Shown here: piece by piece, positions 40,108-47,447 of the stretch
How the letters are laid out: every line of letters begins with the position of its first letter
Position numbering within the stretch: position 1 is the first letter of the stretch
DNA from: a virus
IMG/VR virus record: IMGVR_UViG_3300029787_000064
Location: 1 to 52,229 of that record
DNA length: 52,229 nt
Direction: 5' to 3' (one strand)
Notes under the pieces: generated by a model
Told to the model about the DNA's origin: nothing
Seen by the model: the letters and a program-made list of their open reading frames with translations, nothing else
Database searches by the model: none
Made by a program: the position numbers and the translations under genes

Positions 40108-40392
40108 CTAACACTTCCATCTTCTTCTTGCTTGTCTTAACCTACTATTTGGATTCTTAGCTGCTTTTGGAAACTTCTTCATTTGACCTGCACTTCTTGC
40201 ACAAAAGGACTTTCTTCTTTTAGCTGCAGTTGAACCCTTTTTTACTTTACCTGTTACAGCAGTTTTTAATTTACTACCTGGATTGTCACGTCTATATCTT
40301 GCAACACCAGCTTTAGTCATTCCCGCACCACTTTTAGTGGAGCGGAAATACTTTTTTGTTTTAGGAGGCTGTTTATCTTGCCTTCTAGCCAT
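40108..40392 (-). CDS. DUF6321-like basic protein
   Basis: In this 94-residue protein, STKSGAGMTKAGVARYRRDN, PGSKLKTAV and AAKRRKSFCARSAGQMKKFP, then NPNSRLRQARRRWKC, match a family widespread in marine myo- and podoviruses (DUF6321, from memory), often next to head genes. Highly basic, unknown function. It starts in a TAATG overlap. Confidence 0.75.
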   Translation of the reverse strand: MARRQDKQPPKTKKYFRSTKSGAGMTKAGVARYRRDNPGSKLKTAVTGKVKKGSTAAKRRKSFCARSAGQMKKFPKAAKNPNSRLRQARRRWKC

Positions 40393-40793
40393 TAATAGCT
40401 CTTTCTAACCTGCATTATTACAGTGTAAGTATCTGCTGAACTATGTCCTACTGTTGTAAACATAATATCACCAGTTACACCAGAACTAGCAGGATTAATC
40501 AAACCTCCAAATGATGTGTAATCATGATGTCCACTTTGATTCTCACCAAGCTCTATACAAAAATCATCTGTTGAAGCATCAAATAAAATTTTTACTTTCA
40601 TTCCATTGCATTGCCACCACATTTTTTCAATTGTAGCTCTTGTGCAAGCTTCACCACGAACATTTGTCGATAATGCAGAAACATCAACTTTTTTTACTGC
40701 ATCTTCGCCAGAGCCATCAGATATATTAGTAAATTTCAAAACAGCGATTTGATTACCATCAACTAAGGTTTGAGAGGTAACTGCGTCTGCCAT
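40392..40793 (-). CDS. Virion structural protein
   Basis: This 133-residue beta-rich protein contains QIAVLKFTNISDGSGED, ATIEKMWWQCNGMKVKILFD, SGHHDYTSFGGLINP and DTYTVIMQVRKSY. This set is common in marine phages downstream of the capsid gene. Probably a decoration or head-vertex component. Confidence 0.65.
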   Translation of the reverse strand: MADAVTSQTLVDGNQIAVLKFTNISDGSGEDAVKKVDVSALSTNVRGEACTRATIEKMWWQCNGMKVKILFDASTDDFCIELGENQSGHHDYTSFGGLINPASSGVTGDIMFTTVGHSSADTYTVIMQVRKSY

Positions 40794-40805
40794 ATTACTC
40801 TCCTA

Positions 40806-41435
40806 TTAATAAACTGAGTATTCTATTTCAAGAGTACCACGGAAAGCAGTTAAAGCAGCATCACAAGCAGCACCCGCACCTAAATAAAGATTTTTACTAG
40901 CTATAGCTGCACTTATGTTTGGTGTAAACACATGAAACGTACCAGCGGTTGCATCTAAATCTATATCTACTTCTGTTACTGAGTCTGTAGCAGATATTCT
41001 TGGATTAAAAGAAGTTACTCCCGCACCAACAATCTCTGTGCCAGATGATATTGCAGCATTAGTCGCAGTACCAGAAGTCGCACTTAACTGTAAATTTGCT
41101 AAAGATTGTGCGTCACTAGCAGCGGCAGTTGTTATTCCAAGAACTACTTTGTGAATAAAAAACTTACTAGCAGTTACTAAAGCGTCTGGATGATCTGTGT
41201 TTAGCTCACCAAGTTCTACAAGAACATCATTATCTGCATAAGTTACTGAAGCGGCATTTGTGCTTGCTAAACTAATTGCAAATGTTTGAATTTTTCTTGT
41301 ACCCATTGAAATAAGTTGTCCAGTTGAATTAACTGAAAAACCAGTTTCTGTTATAGCACCTGTGGTTGAACTTTCATTAATTACGTTGAATCCACCCTTA
41401 GATCGGACTGGACCCGAAAAAGTTGTATTAGCCAT
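40806..41435 (-). CDS. Virion structural protein downstream of capsid gene
   Basis: The start is ATG 41435 with AAGGAGATAAC (209 residues). TFSGPVRSKGGFNVI is followed by Thr/Ala-rich beta stretches and GTFHVFTPNISAAIASKNLY and TLEIEYSVY. Similar proteins follow the capsid gene in other marine phages. First gene after the capsid terminator. Confidence 0.65.
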   Translation of the reverse strand: MANTTFSGPVRSKGGFNVINESSTTGAITETGFSVNSTGQLISMGTRKIQTFAISLASTNAASVTYADNDVLVELGELNTDHPDALVTASKFFIHKVVLGITTAAASDAQSLANLQLSATSGTATNAAISSGTEIVGAGVTSFNPRISATDSVTEVDIDLDATAGTFHVFTPNISAAIASKNLYLGAGAACDAALTAFRGTLEIEYSVY

Positions 41436-41498
41436 GTTATCTCCTTGTCTTGGCAAATGTCGAAGTTAATTCTTCGTCAAGGTAATTTAAGTATACAC

Positions 41499-41527
41499 AA
41501 AAAAAAGGGGTCTGGAAAGACCCCTTT
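41499..41527 (-). terminator. Intrinsic terminator after the major capsid gene
   Basis: On the minus strand AAAGGGGTCT pairs with AGACCCCTTT across TTCC and is followed by further T. It lies inside the late operon, so it probably attenuates rather than stops, lowering expression of downstream genes relative to capsid. Confidence 0.9.
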
Positions 41528-41535
41528 GTAAAAAA

Positions 41536-41549
41536 CGAACAATTGTTCG
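41536..41549. repeat. Perfect CGAACAATTGTTCG between capsid stop and terminator
   Basis: The palindrome starts one base after the capsid stop codon and precedes the terminator hairpin by about nine bases. It is the only intergenic perfect copy in the late region. Confidence 0.8.
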
Positions 41550-41550
41550 C

Positions 41551-42459
41551 TTATGCACCTGGTGAGCCAAATACAGCACGAGGATCAGAAAAACCAAAGG
41601 CATAACGCTCTCTAGCTTTGTATCTCATGTTACCTGTATCAAAGTCAGCTTCCATACTTGTGCTTAATGGTGTTCTTTCAAAATATTTGAAACCATTAGG
41701 AGCATCAGTCTTAATGAAGAACGCATCTGTGTCTGTTAAGAAGTGGTTAATTGTATAACCCTCTGGTAACATACCCATATTTTTAATTGCGTTTACATCA
41801 TTGTCAGAAGTTCCAGATCTTAAGGTTGATTCTAGCAATCTGTCTGCGACAAATTGTAGTGCAGGTGGAATAATTAACTTAGTTCCTCTTAATGCAACAA
41901 TCATATTTCTCTCATCAACAAAGTTTGAAATGTCAATAAGAGCATTTTCTAATGATGTTTCATTAAGATCTGCAGCTACAGATGGTTCATTTCTAAATGT
42001 ACCACCACCACCTAATGGGTGATCTGTTGCACACAATTCTTTGCCATCACCACCAGTAAAACTGGAATCAAAAGCATTATTTAAAACTGCAGCAGCCTTA
42101 ACTTGCTTTGTGTGTGACATTGATCTTGCAAGTGCTCTTGTATATCTTCTACCAAGTTGATCATACAAATTATCTTCCATTGCTTCTTCTGTTAATGCAA
42201 AAGCTAATGCAATAGTTTCCATTGTATAACGTGAAGTATATACTTCGTTTGCATCGTCAAATACAACACCAGCACCTTCTGATTTAGTTTGAGCGTTACC
42301 AAAACCACTCAACATTACTTCCTCTTCAAATGCTCTGTCAGAGGTTTCTGTCTCATAAATTTCAGTATGCTCTTGATCATAACGATCATATTCCATTCCG
42401 AATAAAGCGTTAAGACCAGGTTCTAACTCTTTAACGAGTTGTGCTCTTGAAATAGCCAT
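41551..42459 (-). CDS. Major capsid protein (HK97-type fold expected)
   Basis: This 302-residue protein contains LEPGLNALFGMEYDRYDQEH, EEEVMLSGFGNAQTKSEGAG, YTSRYTMETIALAFALTEEA, RYTRALARSMSHTKQVKAAA and CATDHPLGGGGTFRN, then SMEADFDTGNMRYKARERYA near the end. This family forms the shell in many marine and Mu/SU10-like phages. It is followed by a terminator and preceded by a small head protein, the usual high-expression slot. Confidence 0.85.
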   Translation of the reverse strand: MAISRAQLVKELEPGLNALFGMEYDRYDQEHTEIYETETSDRAFEEEVMLSGFGNAQTKSEGAGVVFDDANEVYTSRYTMETIALAFALTEEAMEDNLYDQLGRRYTRALARSMSHTKQVKAAAVLNNAFDSSFTGGDGKELCATDHPLGGGGTFRNEPSVAADLNETSLENALIDISNFVDERNMIVALRGTKLIIPPALQFVADRLLESTLRSGTSDNDVNAIKNMGMLPEGYTINHFLTDTDAFFIKTDAPNGFKYFERTPLSTSMEADFDTGNMRYKARERYAFGFSDPRAVFGSPGA

Positions 42460-42472
42460 AATCTAATCTCCC

Positions 42473-43057
42473 TTACGCTAATCCTGCACCCTTTTGCCCA
42501 AATATGCTATTTTGAATAACAACTTGAACATTGGTTGCATCGGAACTAACATCGCTGTTCTCTGGATCTTGCGAAATGTCAATCGCTTTCAGAGGTAACC
42601 CAGCGGTAGTTGCACCTGTTGCTACGTCCAACTCTGAACCAGAAATACCAGTTACAGTAGAACCTGCACTTGTATATACGATATCAAAGTTACCAAATAA
42701 ATCCGCAATTGGAAATGCAGCGTTACCTTGAATCTCATAAATCACATTTGGATCGTCTATGATAAAAGCTTCAATGTCCGCAGCATTTGTGCTTGCAGGA
42801 TAAAAATTTGAAAAAGTTTCCTTTTTCGTGGTTGGGTCTGTAAACCTACAACCATTGAACACTCCAATTATTGGAACTGTACCGCCATCAGCGTGTACTT
42901 CTATAGTGCCTCCTGTGACTTGGGCAACCATGTCACCTTGAAAGATAGCAGTTCCGTAATCGGCAGCGATTCTATATCGGCTTTGTCCACCATGAAAGGG
43001 AGCTCCCCCTATCATTTTAAGAGGACGCAGACCGAATGCAGCATCTTGATTTGCCAT
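42473..43057 (-). CDS. Head protein upstream of capsid (decoration/vertex type)
   Basis: This 194-residue protein contains QDAAFGLRPLKMIGGAPFHG, GTIEVHADGGTVPIIGVFNG, TFSNFYPASTN and VQVVIQNSIFGQKGAGLA. The beta-rich composition and position between scaffold and capsid genes fit a head decoration or fibre protein found in marine phages. Confidence 0.7.
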   Translation of the reverse strand: MANQDAAFGLRPLKMIGGAPFHGGQSRYRIAADYGTAIFQGDMVAQVTGGTIEVHADGGTVPIIGVFNGCRFTDPTTKKETFSNFYPASTNAADIEAFIIDDPNVIYEIQGNAAFPIADLFGNFDIVYTSAGSTVTGISGSELDVATGATTAGLPLKAIDISQDPENSDVSSDATNVQVVIQNSIFGQKGAGLA

Positions 43058-43074
43058 TTAAGTCTCCTTAAAAA

Positions 43075-43539
43075 TTACTCATTATTACTTTTCTTGCCAC
43101 CAAATCGAACTTGTGATTTTCTTTCTGGTTTTAAGATCCTTCCAGCAGAAGATTCTGGTTGGCTTGCCAACTCTTGATCATAAACTGCCATCTGATTTGA
43201 AGTTTTTTTACGAAAATAATCATTTCTACTATCAGCAACTTCCTCTGGTATTCGTGCTAACAAAAGACCACCTTGACCGATTACTCCAGCATTTTTGCCT
43301 TCATCAATTGTTGGGGTTTCAAAATCTGGATATTCATCTGCACGGACTAACTCATACCCTTCTCTTCTTCGCTTAAAGACATTTGATTTATCATCATAGT
43401 CCATTACACGTTCTCTTATCCACCTGTGTTTATACCCCACAGGAGCTTCGGGTGCATCTAAGGTTGAAGGCGGCTTCCAATCAACTTTTCTTTCCTGTTT
43501 TTCACGAGTAGCAGACTCTCGATTTGATCTATCAGCCAT
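43075..43539 (-). CDS. 154-residue protein between scaffold and head genes
   Basis: Charged protein with WKPPSTLDAPEAPVGYKHRW, RRREGYELVRADEYPD, GVIGQGGLLLARIPEEVADS and an Arg/Lys-rich C-terminus. The pattern GG-L-x-L-A-x-x-P-E-E recurs in head regions of marine phages. Possibly a minor head protein. Confidence 0.6.
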   Translation of the reverse strand: MADRSNRESATREKQERKVDWKPPSTLDAPEAPVGYKHRWIRERVMDYDDKSNVFKRRREGYELVRADEYPDFETPTIDEGKNAGVIGQGGLLLARIPEEVADSRNDYFRKKTSNQMAVYDQELASQPESSAGRILKPERKSQVRFGGKKSNNE

Positions 43540-43540
43540 C

Positions 43541-44461
43541 TTATGCTCCTTTTTGCAATTTTAATTTTTGCTGTGCATATTTTTCATAGGGCACACCAAG
43601 TCTTTCAGCAGTACGTCTTTCGCTTTCGGTCAAGACTACTCTCTGTTTTCGTCCAGTTTTGGCAGAAGCTCTGCCATTAACAGGTGCAACAGTTTGGACA
43701 TTGCTATTGCTCTGATCTTGTGGAAATAACTTAGCCATCTCTTTATCAATCTCTTCGTAGTAGCTGTCTTCAGTAGCTTCGTACCCCATTGCAGATACTT
43801 TTTTATCAGCTAACATTAAAGCTAAGTTTTTTTCAATTTCTTCATCTTTCCCATACCAAGGATTTTTTGAAATCCAAGCTTTAATTTTTGGATTGTCTTC
43901 TATGGATGGTTGTTTTATTTCTTGTTTTTGACTGCTCTGTCTCGCATCTTTTTGAGTTGCTTGCTCTTGCTCTCTTTGTTGCTTGAGGACTCTAAGTCTT
44001 TCTTTTTCAATATTGACTTGAGTAAGAGCAGAATTTGCTTCAGTGATTTTATCAACATCTTGAGCATCATAAGCCTCCTTTAGAAGTTGCTTTACTTGAG
44101 CTTCTTGAGATTGAACTCTTGTGTCAAACTCATTAGCATAACCATTTGTATAAGTTTCAAGCTGTTGTCTAAGTTTTTTATTTTCTTCTTCAATTTGCTT
44201 GCCATAGCTTAAAGCGTTATTCATGTCATCTTCTGCAGCTTTTTTCTTTGCAGTTAACGCATTTATTCTTTTTTGAACTTTTTCACTATAAGATTCATGC
44301 TCATCAGTCTCTTCACTACGAACAATTGTCTGTTCTTCTTTTTCTGGTTGAGCTTCTTTTTTTGTAGATTCTTGATTTTCATCAAGTTCTACAACGTATT
44401 CATTTTCTGTAGAAGTTTGTTCAACTTTATTTTCTTGTGCTTCATTCATCATTTCCTCCAT
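43541..44461 (-). CDS. Scaffolding protein (predicted)
   Basis: This 306-residue protein is strongly acidic at the N-terminus, with a long coiled coil in the middle (YSEKVQKRINALTAKKKAAE; KQIEEENKKLRQQLETY) and a basic C-terminus (SAKTGRKQRVVLTESERRTA), the usual build of phage scaffolds. ATG 44461 shares its A with the GroES stop (TAATG). GGAGG just inside favours ATG 44452 or 44449 as the real start. A motif copy lies in the codons for TIVR (44319-44332). Confidence 0.7.
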   Translation of the reverse strand: MEEMMNEAQENKVEQTSTENEYVVELDENQESTKKEAQPEKEEQTIVRSEETDEHESYSEKVQKRINALTAKKKAAEDDMNNALSYGKQIEEENKKLRQQLETYTNGYANEFDTRVQSQEAQVKQLLKEAYDAQDVDKITEANSALTQVNIEKERLRVLKQQREQEQATQKDARQSSQKQEIKQPSIEDNPKIKAWISKNPWYGKDEEIEKNLALMLADKKVSAMGYEATEDSYYEEIDKEMAKLFPQDQSNSNVQTVAPVNGRASAKTGRKQRVVLTESERRTAERLGVPYEKYAQQKLKLQKGA

Positions 44462-44937
44462 TATACATATGAAATATCTGCTGGGTCAAGTATTGTTGCT
44501 ATAATATTATCGTCATTTATGATTCTTAACTCAAGACCATCCACTTTGAACCTATTTCCAGCATATCTACCCATAAGCACCCAATTCTTCTCAGAACAAT
44601 ATGCTCCATTTGGGAATTTATCAGAGTCTTTATAGGCATCAGGTCCTAGTTTAACGACATAAGCAACCACAGTTGCAAAACTTTCTCTATCACGAGTTGC
44701 ATCTGGTATGAATACGCCTCCCTTAGTCTTTTCAGACAAGTAATATGGAATAACAAGCATTCTATATCCAGTTGGTTGTGGTAATCTTTGCAATACAGAT
44801 AAATCTAATTTAGAGGGATCTTTGCTATTTTCGTTAGCTTCTTCTTTATTATCAAAAGCTTTTGATATAGCTTTTGGGGTCGGATTTACTTTTTTTTGTG
44901 ACAAAATCCGTTCTGGCACATATAACTTTTTAGTCAT
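44461..44937 (-). CDS. GroES-like co-chaperonin
   Basis: This 158-residue protein has from ~50 the Cpn10 pattern: LQRLPQPTGYRMLVIPYYLS, EKTKGGVFIPDATRDRE, VVAYVVKLGPDAYKD, GRYAGNRFKVDGLELRIIND and DNIIATI. An N-terminal extension of ~45 residues is Lys/Asn-rich. Phage co-chaperonins replace host GroES so that GroEL can fold the capsid, as T4 gp31 does. Place beside scaffold and capsid genes fits. Confidence 0.85.
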   Translation of the reverse strand: MTKKLYVPERILSQKKVNPTPKAISKAFDNKEEANENSKDPSKLDLSVLQRLPQPTGYRMLVIPYYLSEKTKGGVFIPDATRDRESFATVVAYVVKLGPDAYKDSDKFPNGAYCSEKNWVLMGRYAGNRFKVDGLELRIINDDNIIATILDPADISYV

Positions 44938-45121
44938 CTTCTATACCTTTCATCGAGGTTCTTAGTTCTTCTTCAATCCAGGTTAGACCTCGTATTTCGC
45001 CTGTAATTGCTCGATAGTCTTCCATTGATCCTATCGCTCCATCAGCCAAAGATTCGCTTAATTGCTCTTTTCTTTGACGTATGTTCTTATAAAGATATTC
45101 TGCTAATTTTACACCATCCAT
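44930..45121 (-). CDS. 63-residue helical protein
   Basis: MDGVKLAEYLYKNIRQRKEQ then SLADGAIGSMEDYRAITGEI, all helix. A small family seen near head genes of marine phages, function unknown. It starts in a TAATG overlap with the zinc-ribbon peptide gene and overlaps GroES by eight bases. Confidence 0.6.
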   Translation of the reverse strand: MDGVKLAEYLYKNIRQRKEQLSESLADGAIGSMEDYRAITGEIRGLTWIEEELRTSMKGIEDD

Positions 45122-45237
45122 TATTCATCTTCCTGTTTTACTTCAGTAACTGTATAACACATCGGACATCGATAAAGGTTATCTGTTGCTGTTTTATGTA
45201 ATGCAATTTTACATCTTTCACATAGTATTATTTCCAT
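45121..45237 (-). CDS. 38-residue zinc-ribbon peptide
   Basis: LCERCKIAL followed by YRCPMCYTV gives two C-x2-C pairs, C6/C9 and C24/C27, a minimal zinc ribbon. It ends in an acidic tail. ATG 45237 has only a weak upstream GAGTGA. The TAATG junction with the next gene supports translation. Confidence 0.55.
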   Translation of the reverse strand: MEIILCERCKIALHKTATDNLYRCPMCYTVTEVKQEDE

Positions 45238-45281
45238 TTTATCACTCGTATGTATTCTTAAATGCCTGAATAAATCCTGCA

Positions 45282-45689
45282 CTATTTTTTCATATTCTGT
45301 CTTGCTACACCTTTTGACTTTTCAAAAGATCTCATTCCACCCAATCCTAATAATGAAAGGGTTAAGGTCATAAGTTCACCTGTGGCTAAACTAGGCAAAG
45401 TTATGTCTGGCATCCAGATCGCTGTTGCCCACTCTGCAATAGGCATGATAAAAAACTGAGTTAATAACCCTAGGGCACATATCCACATTATGGCTGGGCG
45501 AGCTCCTGCAACAAATATTGAGGGATGTTTCGCTTGTTCTGCATTAGCAGCTATTTGACCTTTCGCAAGCTGTAAGGCGTGTTTTTCTGCCATCGTTGCC
45601 AGGTCATGTGCCAATTTATTTTTTTGATCTTTATCTTCTATAAATTTTCCTACCAAGCTTGTGACAGGACCTATAAGTGCTTGTAACAT
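45282..45689 (-). CDS. Holin, 3-TM gene-transfer-agent type (predicted)
   Basis: This 135-residue protein contains ALIGPVTSLVGKFIEDKDQK then a helix rich in Ala/Lys, KHPSIFVAGARPAIMWICAL with LLTQFFIMPIAEW (two close spans) and GELMTLTLSLLGLGGMRSFE. This matches the GTA_holin_3TM family of proteins that open the membrane for endolysin. The endolysin gene is at the far end of the late operon. Confidence 0.75.
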   Translation of the reverse strand: MLQALIGPVTSLVGKFIEDKDQKNKLAHDLATMAEKHALQLAKGQIAANAEQAKHPSIFVAGARPAIMWICALGLLTQFFIMPIAEWATAIWMPDITLPSLATGELMTLTLSLLGLGGMRSFEKSKGVARQNMKK

Positions 45690-45698
45690 TGCTACCTC

Positions 45699-45896
45699 CT
45701 AATACACTTTAGTTCTTTTTTCATCTATATATTGCACAAGTTTACACATACATTTATAACTTTCAACCTTTTCTGGTATTTGTACAGATTGTTCTGTAAG
45801 TTTTTCAGCATAATAAAGACAATTATTTACATCTTTAAAGTAAATTCTCGCATCAATATTCATATTTAAAAAACAAGTTAATAAAAATGCACTCAT
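45699..45896 (-). CDS. 65-residue protein with N-terminal hydrophobic segment
   Basis: Starts MSAFLLTCFLNMNID, a short signal-like stretch, followed by a helical charged part with C27, C49 and C51 (CLYYAEKLTEQS; YKCMCKLVQYIDEK). Located in the membrane-protein cluster. It could be an outer-envelope lysis component, but no lipobox is seen. Confidence 0.5.
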   Translation of the reverse strand: MSAFLLTCFLNMNIDARIYFKDVNNCLYYAEKLTEQSVQIPEKVESYKCMCKLVQYIDEKRTKVY

Positions 45897-46177
45897 GTTT
45901 TTCTAGTTTTTTTTAACGCTTCTTTTGCTTTTTTAGCTATCTTAACAACTTCTGTTTTTTTCATTACTTTTGCCCTTTGTTCCATGACAGTAAGGATTTG
46001 AATTTTTCGAGCATAAGGCTTGCTAATACGCTTAACTTTTCTAACTGTTGCACGAGCATCAGCAGGAGTTGCAAATTTAATTTTAACAGTGTCTTTTGGA
46101 TTTTCATCAGTGTAGAGTCTTCTGCCTGAACCTTTAGGTTTTTTGCCTGTTCCAACTTTTGGATCTTTTTTAGCCAT
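45893..46177 (-). CDS. 94-residue basic protein
   Basis: Very Lys/Arg-rich: KKDPKVGTGKKPKGSGRRLY, then KFATPADARATVRKVKRISK and EQRAKVMKKTEVVKIAKKAK. A recurring marine phage small protein (GTGKKPKGSGRRLYTDENP). Overlaps the 65-residue gene. Possibly packaged with DNA. Confidence 0.6.
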   Translation of the reverse strand: MAKKDPKVGTGKKPKGSGRRLYTDENPKDTVKIKFATPADARATVRKVKRISKPYARKIQILTVMEQRAKVMKKTEVVKIAKKAKEALKKTRKT

Positions 46178-46498
46178 TTATTTACCATTCTTTTGCATAT
46201 AGGCACTGCTACCCATGTAGAAACCGACAATTGAAGAGCCTGAAATATACAGTAAATTTGAGACATCACTAAGGGCTTTTACACGATCAATGGGAACAAA
46301 AAAAAGAGCGACTGTAAATACACCCATGCCTATCAAGGTATATCTTGCCATGCGTAATTGTGCTAGATTTTTGCGTAATTTAGTTTCTATTTCTTTTATT
46401 TCTTTGACATGACTTAGTTCTGCGTCAGAAACAATGCCATCGCCATCTTCGTCATAATCTGCATAAATAGATTGTTTTTGTAATTTTTTCTGTGTCAT
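46178..46498 (-). CDS. Membrane protein with EF-hand calcium loop
   Basis: The start is set at ATG 46498 (106 residues), sharing bases with the stop of the 25-residue peptide. DEDGDGIVSDAE (16-27) is a complete EF-hand loop (D16, D18, D20, E27). A helical linker and two membrane spans follow (YTLIGMGVFTVALFFVP; NLLYISGSSIVGFYMGSSA). Phage membrane proteins with this layout occur in marine phages and may act as holin-like or gating proteins; calcium sensing is inference. Confidence 0.65.
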   Translation of the reverse strand: MTQKKLQKQSIYADYDEDGDGIVSDAELSHVKEIKEIETKLRKNLAQLRMARYTLIGMGVFTVALFFVPIDRVKALSDVSNLLYISGSSIVGFYMGSSAYMQKNGK

Positions 46499-46572
46499 CC
46501 TATTGTAAGCCCTAAAATAAAAGCCATTGACCAAATGCCAAGTGTTAAATAAAAAAAAGTATTATCTTTCAT
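46495..46572 (-). CDS. 25-residue membrane peptide
   Basis: AAGGAGAAAAGATA precedes ATG 46572, which shares its A with the upstream stop. MKDNTFFYLTLGIWSMAFIL is one membrane span. Its stop overlaps the next ATG. Position in the holin cluster suggests a lysis accessory role. Confidence 0.55.
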   Translation of the reverse strand: MKDNTFFYLTLGIWSMAFILGLTIG

Positions 46573-47054
46573 TATCTTTTCTCCTTATATAACCATGCAA
46601 GAAATATTATAAATCCAATTACAGTTATTACAAGAATTGTCAAGCCAATCCATTCCCAAATTTTTCTTACAAATTCTTGTCTCTCATAAATCTCTTCTTT
46701 TCGTCTTTTTCTAATCTCAGCTTCCATTTGCAAAATCTCATTCCAAGAATTAGCTCCGTAGTGAAAATTCAAAAATGATTTAAGTTCTTGTCGTTGTGCT
46801 TCAAATTTTTTTTTAGCTGTAAAAGCTTCAATAGCCGAGGCTTCTATTTCTTTTCCTTTAAATAGTTTTCTAAGTGGTGAGGCATTCTTAGCAGATTTTT
46901 CAGTATGCTCAACATCAGATACTGCACCCATCCAGCGTGACAGGTCTTTGCCCATAGACTCAATTTCTCTCCCAGCCGCAAATCCACGTTTTATGGCATT
47001 AAATGCCGTGTTAGCGGCTGTGATGGCTATGCCAATTGAGGCGGGATCAAGCAT
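46572..47054 (-). CDS. Coiled-coil protein with C-terminal membrane anchor
   Basis: This 160-residue protein starts IGIAITAANTAFNAIKRGF, a semi-hydrophobic helix. A charged coiled coil spans ~60-130 (RQELKSFLNFHYGANSWNEI; EAEIRKRRKEEIYERQEF). A C-terminal span follows (IGLTILVITVIGFIIFLAW) with a KEKR tail inside. It could be a spanin- or holin-associated protein in the lysis cluster. Confidence 0.6.
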   Translation of the reverse strand: MLDPASIGIAITAANTAFNAIKRGFAAGREIESMGKDLSRWMGAVSDVEHTEKSAKNASPLRKLFKGKEIEASAIEAFTAKKKFEAQRQELKSFLNFHYGANSWNEILQMEAEIRKRRKEEIYERQEFVRKIWEWIGLTILVITVIGFIIFLAWLYKEKR

Positions 47055-47293
47055 TAGAATATCCCCTTAAATTTTTGTGGTTTTGCTATATCAGAAAACT
47101 TTTTGATGATACCACCATCACGTTTTTTTACTGGCTTTTTTAGCTTTCTTTTTCGGCTTTGAGGTTTTAACTTCGACTTTCCCGCTTTCGACAGTGCTAT
47201 CGCTACTGCTTGTTTCTGTGGGTATTTCTCTGACTTCAACTTCCTGATATTCTGGCTGATTGTTTTCTGGCTCTTGCCTTTCTTCAACGGCAT
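47054..47293 (-). CDS. 79-residue basic protein ([13 protein letters not shown] family), overlaps 47118-47444
   Basis: The start is set at ATG 47293 with [30 protein letters not shown] then [15 protein letters not shown] is a small-protein signature widespread in marine phages. A basic tail follows ([10 protein letters not shown]). The first 176 bases of the gene are also read in another frame by the 108-residue gene. Confidence 0.65.
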   Translation of the reverse strand: MPLKKGKSQKTISQNIRKLKSEKYPQKQAVAIALSKAGKSKLKPQSRKRKLKKPVKKRDGGIIKKFSDIAKPQKFKGIF

Positions 47294-47444
47294 TTTTAAC
47301 CTCATTTTTTTGGTTTTTGTTGTTGAAACTATCTACTGAAATAAAAGAAGATTTCATGTCCTCATCTATTTGTTTTGAAATTCGTCTTTGGATCTTTTTT
47401 TGTTTTTCAACCTCGTATATTTTTTCTCTTATAGAACTAACCAT
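47118..47444 (-). CDS. 108-residue charged protein after portal, overlapping gene
   Basis: AAAGGATAAATC precedes ATG 47444, four bases after the portal stop. Starts [20 protein letters not shown], then a Glu/Pro-rich middle and a Lys-rich tail ([13 protein letters not shown]). The sequence after ~52 is low complexity and coincides with the out-of-frame 79-residue gene, so it may be constrained mainly by that gene. Confidence 0.5.
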   Translation of the reverse strand: MVSSIREKIYEVEKQKKIQRRISKQIDEDMKSSFISVDSFNNKNQKNEVKNAVEERQEPENNQPEYQEVEVREIPTETSSSDSTVESGKVEVKTSKPKKKAKKASKKT

Positions 47445-47447
47445 GAT

